From NCBI GenBank assembly GCA_003554685.1, contig PWHA01000193.1, forward strand, positions 1 to 7,327: 7,327 nucleotides of DNA, written 5' to 3'. Numbering within the stretch: position 1 is the stretch's first letter; each line of letters opens with the position of its first letter. Position numbers and translations under genes: made by a program. Positions 1 to 5,109 of this stretch are shown here, one piece after another. Source of the stretch: Halanaerobiaceae bacterium. GTDB taxonomy: Bacteria > Bacillota > Halanaerobiia > Halanaerobiales > Halarsenatibacteraceae. The notes beneath the pieces were generated by a model. That model saw nothing but the letters and a program-made list of their open reading frames with translations, was not told where the DNA came from and made no database searches.

Positions 1-65
1 ACCTGCTTTCTTTACTGGAATGACTTGGCATTATTTTTTTGCTTTTTGAGGTTCTTAATCGCTAG

Positions 66-144
66 TTTTTGGGGGTGAACCATAGTATGATTTTGTTTGT
101 TAATTTGCAAAATAGACCTTTTTGTGGGAGAACCAAAATGATTT
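66..144. repeat. Imperfect direct repeat flanking an AT-rich segment
   Basis: TTTTTGGGGGTGAACCA followed by TAGTATGATTTT (66-94) resembles TTTTTGTGGGAGAACCA followed by AAATGATTT (119-144); the offset is 53 bp. No reading frame explains it. Confidence 0.45.
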
Positions 145-187
145 AAATCCTAATCAAATGCAAATTTTCTCAAATTAATCACGATAG

Positions 188-335
188 AACCCGGTACCGA
201 CCAAATACGCCCCCGCCAGCGCTTCCGCCTCCGCTAACGAGGGCAGCATTCACACCTGAATATCCACCTCTCACTTAAATTGTCGAAAATCGCCGGATTC
301 CCTGGAAAAAGCGGGGGAAACCCGGTACCCACCAA
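188..335. repeat. 17-bp direct repeat AACCCGGTACCsACCAA
   Basis: AACCCGGTACCGACCAA (188-204) and AACCCGGTACCCACCAA (319-335) differ at one base and lie 131 bp apart. They bracket most of the GC-rich islet. Confidence 0.65.
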
Positions 336-344
336 CAATTCCAC
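234..344 (-). CDS. Candidate 36-residue small ORF downstream of the MalG-type gene
   Basis: AGGAGG (358-353) begins in the MalG-type stop codon and is 8 nt from a GTG at 344, which is ideal spacing. The ORF runs to TAG at 236-234. The product would start MELLVGTGFPPLFPG and end with a cysteine cluster, FRCECCPR. I do not recognise it. It could be a real microprotein, the decayed start of a lost operon gene, or chance. Against it, the ORF is short, it lies in a repeat-containing GC-rich islet, and no homology is apparent. Confidence 0.25.
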   Translation of the reverse strand: MELLVGTGFPPLFPGNPAIFDNLSERWIFRCECCPR

Positions 345-357
345 CAAAAATGCCTCC

Positions 358-1182
358 TCACCTCACTGCACCTTTGGTTAAGCCTTCTACAAAATACCGG
401 CCCACCAGGGCAAAGACTATTAAGGGCGGAAGGGCGGTTGCAATCGAGGCTGAATTAACCAGCCCCCAATCTATTTGATACTGGGTGATGAATCTAGAAA
501 CTCCTACAGGCAGGGTCTGCAGTGATTCTGAATGGATAAACATTGTTGAAAAGAGATACTCTGTCCATGAGAATAAAAAGGTAAATATTGCTATAGTAGC
601 AATTCCAGGTTTGGCCAGAGGAAGGAAAACTTTATAGAGAATCTGTAATTTATTAGCCCCGTCAATAGAGGCTGCATCTTCAATTGCTTCCGGAATGGAG
701 TTGAAAAAGGATCTCAAAAGCCAGACACTGAAGGGGGCACAGATAGCCACATTTATTAAAACAAGGCTCCAAAGGGTATTAATTAACCTCAAAGCTACCA
801 TTACTCTATATAGAGGAATAATTAAAAGAACCCGGGGGAAAATATAAATGCTTAGTATTGCAAAAAATACTGCCTTTCTAAAGGGATAGTTACAGCGATG
901 AATACTATAACCAGCAGCAGTTGCCAGAACTATGGTCACCAGAGTTGTCATTAATGAGACAAAAAAGCTGTTCCGGAGAAAAAGGTTGAACTGGGTGGTC
1001 TGTAGCAAGCTTTCATAATGCATAAGGGTAAACTCTTCGGGAAAAAATGTGGGAATAGGACTTAAAATTTCATGGGTTGGTTTTAAAGAAGAAATTAATA
1101 TCCAGTAAAAAGGAAGAAAAATAATTAATAATAATATAATAACACTGGCATATTTTAAAACAATTTTCAGCTTCTTATTCAT
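358..1182 (-). CDS. ABC sugar transporter permease, MalG/UgpE type
   Basis: The second inner-membrane permease of the sugar importer, paired with the MalF-type protein. It has 274 residues from the ATG at 1182 (MNKKLKIVLKYASVI); starting at 1191 would add only MAF and leave no RBS spacing. Six hydrophobic segments are visible, beginning with the long N-terminal helix VIILLLIIFLPFYWILISSL typical of MalG-like subunits. The ATPase-coupling EAA loop is intact as IEDAASIDGANKLQILYKVFLPLAKPG, with EDAA around 168-171 and LP around 187-188. The protein ends GLTKGAVR, the usual C-terminus of this family. It is separated from its partner by 365 bp. No ATPase gene follows within the 357 bp left of it. 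Confidence 0.92.
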   Translation of the reverse strand: MNKKLKIVLKYASVIILLLIIFLPFYWILISSLKPTHEILSPIPTFFPEEFTLMHYESLLQTTQFNLFLRNSFFVSLMTTLVTIVLATAAGYSIHRCNYPFRKAVFFAILSIYIFPRVLLIIPLYRVMVALRLINTLWSLVLINVAICAPFSVWLLRSFFNSIPEAIEDAASIDGANKLQILYKVFLPLAKPGIATIAIFTFLFSWTEYLFSTMFIHSESLQTLPVGVSRFITQYQIDWGLVNSASIATALPPLIVFALVGRYFVEGLTKGAVR

Positions 1183-1191
1183 GAAAGCCAT

Positions 1192-1197
1192 CCTCCT
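1192..1197 (-). promoter_or_regulatory. Ribosome binding site that decides the MalG-type start
   Basis: AGGAGG directly abuts the ATG at 1191 (no spacer) but is 9 nt from the second in-frame ATG at 1182. The second ATG is therefore the better start. Confidence 0.8.
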
Positions 1198-1416
1198 ATT
1201 TAATTAAGAACTCATTTCACTCAAAGCCTGGTTCTGCCCGACTTACCTGCCCAGCCAGTCCTTGCAAAAATAAGCTAGCTAGTATCAGAAAACCTTAACC
1301 TCTCTGAAACCTTTCTGAGATAAAACCACTAATATGATAATAAGTCTCTACTTTTATAATATAATAATAAACCTTTGTTTTAAATGTTCTGCAGCTTTTT
1401 GATGCTAAGCTAATAT

Positions 1417-1539
1417 CTGCTCCTTAGTAATAGGCTGCTCCTTCTCTGCTTAACTAATAATCTGCTTCTCTTATATAATATATGCTGCTCTGCTATCTCT
1501 TGCCATTAATCTTCTGCTTTCTTATCTTCGTTATCTGCT
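1417..1539 (-). repeat. Degenerate AGCAG repeat tract, purine-rich on the transcribed strand
   Basis: AGCAG occurs eight times in 123 bp (plus-strand CTGCT starts at 1417, 1435, 1446, 1462, 1485, 1490, 1514 and 1535), mostly 11-24 bp apart. Two units are the longer AAGGAGCAG, 18 bp apart. The intervening bases are mainly A, G and AT-rich runs. The strand bias implies an unstructured purine-rich RNA segment. Slippage expansion, protein or ribosome binding, or decayed coding sequence are all possible. Confidence 0.55.
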
Positions 1540-1556
1540 TTTTGATCTTGAGTACT

Positions 1557-2468
1557 TTAGATAAAATCCTTCCCAAAAGCTGGGTCCAGTTTGACAAATG
1601 CCACTATAAATATTATTAATATAGTAGATAAGATAATGGCACCCGTTACTGCATCTCTCATCGCATATTCCTGAAAACCCCTTTCATAAATAAACAGAGG
1701 AACAGTTTTAGTAGCCCCAGCCGGTCCGCCTCTGGTTAATAGAAAAATAACATCAAAGATGCTTATTGACCAGAGTGTACCGACTATTCCTAAAATTGAC
1801 AGCAATGGTCTTATCAAAGGCAGAGTGATATATCTAAACTTTTGATATCCTGTTCCTCCATCAATTTCAGCAGCTTCATAGTACATTCTTGGAATAGTCT
1901 GCAGTCCTGCCAGAATAATAACAGCAAAAAAGGGAAACCATCTCCAGGAATTAACAAAGATAACAGTAGGCATAGCACCGCTTAAAGTACCAAGAAAATT
2001 CACCGGATTTTCCACAATATTTAATACTTGTATAAGATAATTTATAACTCCAAAAGAAACATTTAAAATCCAGCGCCACATAAGAGCTAAAACCACAGTA
2101 GGAATAATCCAGGAAAGTATTATCCAGGTCCGGGCAAAAGTTTTTCCTTTAAATTTTTGATTGATAATTAAAGCAGTAATAAATCCCAAAATTACTTGAG
2201 TAAAGGCATTCCCCAAAGTCCAGATTACACTATTTAAGAAAAACCTCCAGAAATTAGAGGAGCCAAGGAGATTAAAATAATTTCTCAAGCCCACATATTC
2301 ATATTCTGCTCCGATATAACCTATATTGGTAAAGCTCAATTTAATTGCTTCAATTACCGGATAGATAACAGCACCTACAATTAACAAAAATAAAGGCAGG
2401 ACCAGCACAATTCCCAGTAAACTGGAGTCATCCCAGGAACTTTTAATTTTAGCAATGATGATAACCAC
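1557..2468 (-). CDS. ABC sugar transporter permease, MalF/UgpA type
   Basis: Inner-membrane permease subunit that forms the translocation channel with the MalG-type partner downstream. About 303 residues, with six predicted membrane segments (roughly 17-37, 78-102, 113-134, 166-188, 215-240 and 270-293). The cytoplasmic ATPase-docking loop is intact: YEAAEIDGGTGYQKFRYITLPLIRPLL, with EAA at 198-200, Gly204 and LP at 216-217. The start is unusual. The only canonical in-frame codon near the N-terminus is GTG at 2468, but its first G is the last base of AAGGAG, and TAA lies two codons upstream. Only near-cognate ATC (2459) and ATT (2456) codons are properly spaced, and beginning at ATT would give a natural-looking MAKIKSSW N-terminus. 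I keep the GTG as the outer limit. The family is certain; the exact start is not. Confidence 0.9.
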   Translation of the reverse strand: MVIIIAKIKSSWDDSSLLGIVLVLPLFLLIVGAVIYPVIEAIKLSFTNIGYIGAEYEYVGLRNYFNLLGSSNFWRFFLNSVIWTLGNAFTQVILGFITALIINQKFKGKTFARTWIILSWIIPTVVLALMWRWILNVSFGVINYLIQVLNIVENPVNFLGTLSGAMPTVIFVNSWRWFPFFAVIILAGLQTIPRMYYEAAEIDGGTGYQKFRYITLPLIRPLLSILGIVGTLWSISIFDVIFLLTRGGPAGATKTVPLFIYERGFQEYAMRDAVTGAIILSTILIIFIVAFVKLDPAFGKDFI

Positions 2469-2473
2469 TCCTT
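2468..2473 (-). promoter_or_regulatory. Ribosome binding site overlapping the nominal permease start
   Basis: AAGGAG ends in the first G of the GTG codon at 2468, so it cannot serve that codon. It is 8 nt from an ATC (2459-2457) and 11 nt from an ATT (2456-2454), both in frame. Confidence 0.6.
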
Positions 2474-2530
2474 AAAACCGCTCAAATTCTCAAATCAAAC
2501 CCCTACCTATGCTATCTTTAGAGTATCTTA

Positions 2531-2563
2531 TGTGCTCTCTTTTAAGAATCTCTTTAGAGCACA
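2531..2563. repeat. 8-bp inverted repeat TGTGCTCT/AGAGCACA
   Basis: The arms at 2531-2538 and 2556-2563 are perfect with a 17-nt loop. The inner segment TCTTTAGAG recurs at 2515-2523, outside the dyad, toward the permease start. No T-tract follows. It may be a regulator site or an RNA stem in the leader of the permease gene. Confidence 0.4.
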
Positions 2564-2572
2564 ACAAGACGT

Positions 2573-2650
2573 GAAAATTTTACAGTGAGTATTCAACGAG
2601 ATAAATCCCTATGGTCCAATCAACCACAATAGGAGCGGAAAATTTTACAG
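2573..2650 (-). repeat. Direct repeat pair CTGTAAAATTTTC
   Basis: The 13-mer is exact at 2650-2638 and 2585-2573, 65 bp apart. Similarity extends upstream on the minus strand: TTGAAAATACC-CTG before one copy and TTGAATACTCA-CTG before the other. The pair could be operators upstream of the permease genes, or the terminal repeats of a vanished mobile element. Confidence 0.55.
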
Positions 2651-2682
2651 GGTATTTTCAATACAAAGAAATGATTCAGATG

Positions 2683-2711
2683 CACCCCCCTTTCTTTGGG
2701 AAAGGGGGGTG
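2683..2711. promoter_or_regulatory. Perfect 12-bp GC-rich hairpin after the binding-protein gene
   Basis: CACCCCCCTTTC (2683-2694) is the exact reverse complement of GAAAGGGGGGTG (2700-2711), with a 5-nt loop. It lies about 200 nt past the binding-protein stop, inside the transporter operon. No run of T follows on either strand, so it is not a textbook intrinsic terminator. By analogy with malE-malF type junctions, it may protect or partly terminate the binding-protein transcript, giving more binding protein than permease. The structure is certain; the role is inferred. Confidence 0.7.
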
Positions 2712-2721
2712 TTAACCTGAA

Positions 2722-2788
2722 TGTCATCCTGTTGCAGGTCTCACTAAGAAATTGCAGGTCTAGCAGAGACCTTGCTGATCTGACAGGA
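2722..2788. repeat. Imperfect inverted repeat with internal 20-bp-spaced direct repeat
   Basis: Arms TCCTGT (2727-2732) and GGTCTC (2737-2742) are mirrored by GAGACC (2766-2771) and ACAGGA (2783-2788); TGTCA (2722-2726) can alternatively pair with TGACA (2781-2785). TTGCAGGTCT is repeated at 2732-2741 and 2752-2761. The layout could fold as a branched stem and looks like a small dispersed intergenic repeat, but I cannot name a family. Confidence 0.45.
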
Positions 2789-2914
2789 AGTTTGTTCACT
2801 CGCTTATAAACCCTGCCGGATGCTTCTAAGTCATTTCTTAAGAGAAAATAACCTCTTACTTAATCCTACACTTATATCTTAGTTTCAATTGAATACACGC
2901 CTATTTCCAGTTAA

Positions 2915-4228
2915 TTAATCGCCTGCTTCTTCCAGGATTTCTAACATCTGCTGCTCTCCCCATTCCACAGCTTCTTCCGGAGACCTTTCTCTCACTACCA
3001 TTTCCTGAACAACCTCTGCCAGGATATTTCGACCGGCAATTTCACCAATCGCCGGATTGATTACATCATGATTAAAGCCAAATAACTTGCCATATTCACT
3101 TTGCTCCCACATCATTTCCACATGATGACTGTACTGAGCAATCACCGGATGTTCCCAGTAACTTTCTGAATCCCGGGCAGTTTCAGTTACAGGCAGGAAA
3201 AGTCCCGGATCCATTTCTGCCAGCCATTCTCCTTTAGTTTCCGGCTCATAAAGGAAGAGAAGGAACTTTTCGATAGCTTCTAGCTTGTTCTCGTCATCAG
3301 TTAAAACCATTTTAGCATTGGGATAGTAGATACTGGCCCTCTGGCCATCTTCTTCTGGCTGGGGCACAGGAGCTCCACCCAGATACTCTCCATCGAGTCC
3401 AGATTCTTCCTCAAAGGGTGCCAGAAACTGACCCTTTTCCATGGTTATGGCGACCATACCGGTATTTAGTGCCAGCTGTGGCTCAGCCCAGCCCCAGTTA
3501 ACACTATCCGGGGGAGAAGCCGCCACCAGCTCATTATAGAATTCATAAGCCTTCACAGTTTCCGGACTGTTAAAGACCAGCTCACCTTCTTCATCAAAGA
3601 CATCTGCTCCAACAGTTGACATGATTGAGTATATTGCCTGGTCGGTAAAGAGATGGTCGCTGGCAGGCAGACCGATACCATCGGCATGATGGTCCTCAAA
3701 AGCTTCAACTACCTCCCTGAGCTCATCCCAGGTTTCTGGAAACTCCTCAGGATCCAGGCCAACCTCTTCAAATAGATCCTTACGGTACCACATGACATGG
3801 ACCATACCAAAGTTGGGAATTGCCCAGGTATGATCATCAAATTGATATGGCCTTAAAGCTTCCTCTAAAAAACCATGCTTGTCATCCAGCATTTCAACCA
3901 GGTCATCGACCGGCTCTACCAACCCAGCCTGCTTGATGGCCACGGTAAAATCAGGAATGGCAAAGAGAATTTCAGGTTCCTGATCAGCCTGAGCAGCAGC
4001 CATCACCTGGGTATAGGCTTCCATCCAGTCCTGAATTTGTTGTTCAACATGAATGTCGGGATGAGCTTCGTTAAATTCATCTATTTTATCCTGAAATGCA
4101 TCAATCCTACTCTGGGGTTCCTCCATATGCCAGATGGTAATTTCGGTGACATCCTCGGCAGCAGCATTAACAGTAAAAAGTGTCAGAGCCAGGCATAAAA
4201 CAGCAAAACACAATACCGTTCTTTTCAC
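2915..4228 (-). CDS. ABC transporter substrate-binding protein, family 1 (sugar-binding), secreted and acidic
   Basis: This is the extracytoplasmic sugar-binding component of a carbohydrate ABC importer; its 437 residues are typical. Residues 1-24 form a signal peptide (MKR, hydrophobic core, then VNAAA before EDVTEI) with a signal peptidase I site. No cysteine is placed to make a lipobox; Cys7 and Cys12 are inside the core, and neither is preceded by a lipobox. Family 1 landmarks are EITIWHMEEP near the mature N-terminus, WYRKDLFEEVGLDPEEFPETWDEL around 145-170, and WGWAEPQLALNTGMVAITMEKGQ around 245-270. The mature chain holds about 93 Asp+Glu and 20 Lys+Arg in 413 residues, an extreme acidity expected of proteins exposed to high salt. 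The start is a GTG with a perfect RBS. It lies 131 bp after the SIS gene and upstream of two permeases on the same strand, which makes it the import module's receptor. The ligand cannot be predicted. Confidence 0.93.
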   Translation of the reverse strand: MKRTVLCFAVLCLALTLFTVNAAAEDVTEITIWHMEEPQSRIDAFQDKIDEFNEAHPDIHVEQQIQDWMEAYTQVMAAAQADQEPEILFAIPDFTVAIKQAGLVEPVDDLVEMLDDKHGFLEEALRPYQFDDHTWAIPNFGMVHVMWYRKDLFEEVGLDPEEFPETWDELREVVEAFEDHHADGIGLPASDHLFTDQAIYSIMSTVGADVFDEEGELVFNSPETVKAYEFYNELVAASPPDSVNWGWAEPQLALNTGMVAITMEKGQFLAPFEEESGLDGEYLGGAPVPQPEEDGQRASIYYPNAKMVLTDDENKLEAIEKFLLFLYEPETKGEWLAEMDPGLFLPVTETARDSESYWEHPVIAQYSHHVEMMWEQSEYGKLFGFNHDVINPAIGEIAGRNILAEVVQEMVVRERSPEEAVEWGEQQMLEILEEAGD

Positions 4229-4235
4229 CTTTTTT

Positions 4236-4243
4236 ACCTCCTT
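4236..4243 (-). promoter_or_regulatory. Strong ribosome binding site of the sugar-binding protein gene
   Basis: AAGGAGGT is placed 7 nt before the GTG at 4228. It fixes that GTG as the start and suggests high translation of the binding protein, although GTG is not the preferred start codon. Confidence 0.9.
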
Positions 4244-4326
4244 GGGTTATTAAATTAATGACGGTATTAAAGCATCTGGCGCTCATCAGCAAAAGACTCA
4301 AACTCAAGCAAAAATTTACCCGCTTT

Positions 4327-4335
4327 ATCACCTCC
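4327..4335 (-). promoter_or_regulatory. Orphan full-length Shine-Dalgarno sequence GGAGGTGAT
   Basis: Nine bases perfectly complementary to the 16S rRNA 3' end sit 25 nt after the SIS stop, but no ATG, GTG or TTG lies 5-10 nt downstream. The nearest frame (GTG inside the motif itself, or TTG at 4355) runs into the binding-protein gene in the wrong frame. It may be a relic of a lost start or a chance match. Confidence 0.4.
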
Positions 4336-4359
4336 AGAGCCAGGAATGGTAGCAAGTTG

Positions 4360-5109
4360 TTAATAGGGCATGTATTTGATCATACCCTGCAAATTATCCA
4401 GCATTTTTTTATTATAGGCCTGGCCTCCATCCAGATTCCCACTTTTAAAAACCGGGGGATCCTCTCCTCTCTCCAGCAGTTTTCCTACCGTTTCGCAAAC
4501 AATAGCATTCAATATTGTTGCACCACTGACGGTGGAAATCGGCCCAACCTTCTGATCAAAGCCATCAAATTCCACGGAGGCATCTCCCTTGTCAGCTCCA
4601 TTATCAATCACAATATCAGCAATTTCATATATTTTCTTGCCGCTTTCATGCCGGGAGGCTACACTTTTTGAGTATTCCAGAGAAGTAATCGCTATTAACT
4701 TTACCTCCTGTCTACTGGCCTCTAAAGCAAATTCCACTGGTACTTTGTTTCGGCCAGAAGTGGAGAAAAGAAAGACCAGATCTTCAGCTTGAATATTATG
4801 CTCCTGAAAAATCACTCTGCCGTATTCAGGTAAATTTTCAGTTTTGGATGTCTTGGTAGGCGGTATTTCATCCAGCCAGAGTCCGGAAGGGAATATACCA
4901 TTAAAGACCATCAGTCCGCCTGCCCGGTAAAATACCTCGGCGGTCAGGATTGCTGAATGGGTACAGCCAAAAGCCCAGACAGTTCTCTTGGCGGTTATTG
5001 CTTCGGTGAGTTCCTGACTTGCCTGTAATATATTATCCCACTGTTCAGTTTCCAGCCATTCAATAGTATTTTTAATCCTGTCAAAATACTTTTTAGCACC
5101 TTCAGTCAT
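4360..5109 (-). CDS. SIS-domain sugar-phosphate-binding/isomerase protein, UPF0309 type
   Basis: The protein is a 249-residue single-domain SIS (sugar isomerase) fold, cytoplasmic, with no signal peptide or membrane segment. Motifs match the UPF0309 group of SIS proteins: VWAFGCTHSAILTAEVFYRAGG (residues 44-65), the SIS phosphosugar-binding loop STSGRN followed by KVPVEFALEA (116-130), ITSLEYSKSVASRHESGKK, KVGPISTVSGATILNAI (187-203) and PPVFKSGNLDGG. SIS proteins bind phosphorylated sugars, as isomerases, as deaminases or as regulatory modules; the reaction of this group is, as far as I know, not established. Its start overlaps the FGGY kinase stop by 8 bp, which argues that it acts on or senses the kinase product. 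Unlike the exported binding protein, it has near-balanced charge (about 35 acidic against 27 basic residues). The family is sure; the function is not. Confidence 0.88.
   Translation of the reverse strand: MTEGAKKYFDRIKNTIEWLETEQWDNILQASQELTEAITAKRTVWAFGCTHSAILTAEVFYRAGGLMVFNGIFPSGLWLDEIPPTKTSKTENLPEYGRVIFQEHNIQAEDLVFLFSTSGRNKVPVEFALEASRQEVKLIAITSLEYSKSVASRHESGKKIYEIADIVIDNGADKGDASVEFDGFDQKVGPISTVSGATILNAIVCETVGKLLERGEDPPVFKSGNLDGGQAYNKKMLDNLQGMIKYMPY

Larger units (their letters stand above)
1..357. other. Left-end region without a certain gene
   Basis: Bases 1-180 are AT-rich (about 27-33% GC per 60 bp). Bases 181-240 then jump to about 63% GC, and the remainder stays near 47-53%. The region holds two direct-repeat pairs (66-94/119-144 and 188-204/319-335) and one or two very small candidate ORFs on the minus strand. 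I see no clear terminator after the MalG-type gene and no recognisable protein on either strand. Confidence 0.6.
1192..1556. other. 365-bp spacer between the two permease genes
   Basis: Paired MalF/MalG-type genes normally touch or overlap, so this gap is odd. Moving from the MalF-type stop, it contains a purine-rich AGCAG-repeat tract (1539-1417) and then an AT-rich stretch near 1350-1372 that resembles a -10 region but has no clear -35. An imperfect stem follows (TATCAGAAA 1283-1291 against TTTCTGAGATA 1312-1322). The MalG-type RBS ends the gap. No gene is supported on either strand. Confidence 0.65.
2469..2914. other. 446-bp spacer between binding protein and MalF-type permease
   Basis: I find no gene in either strand. 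On the transcribed strand, in order, it holds an imperfect dyad (2788-2722), a perfect GC-rich hairpin (2711-2683), two copies of CTGTAAAATTTTC (2650-2638 and 2585-2573), and an 8-bp dyad (2563-2531). The permease start region follows. The spacer is long for a binding protein-permease junction, which is usually tens to about 150 bp. The repeats suggest inserted or decayed dispersed elements. I could not identify a convincing promoter. Confidence 0.7.

Noticed and set aside
1340..1375. Promoter for the MalG-type gene in the AT-rich stretch
   Set aside because: TATTATA-like bases are present, but no acceptable -35 at 16-18 bp could be found; AT-rich DNA gives such matches by chance.
1417..1539. 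CRISPR array
   Set aside because: Repeat units are only 5-9 bp, unevenly spaced and degenerate, with no conserved repeat-spacer structure.
2683..2711. Intrinsic terminator after the binding-protein gene
   Set aside because: The stem is strong but no T-run follows on either strand, so I list it as a hairpin of uncertain role rather than a terminator.
3875..4198. 107-codon plus-strand frame
   Set aside because: Lies wholly antisense to the binding-protein gene with no RBS and no family likeness.
4167..4355. 62-codon minus-strand frame between SIS and binding-protein genes (TTG start), with a hydrophobic start resembling a signal peptide
   Set aside because: It overlaps the well-supported binding-protein start by about 60 bp in another frame, translates the RBS region, and has no RBS of its own before the TTG.
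4180..4671. 163-codon plus-strand frame
   Set aside because: Antisense to the SIS gene and the start of the binding protein; the product has no recognisable domain and the opposite strand is clearly coding.
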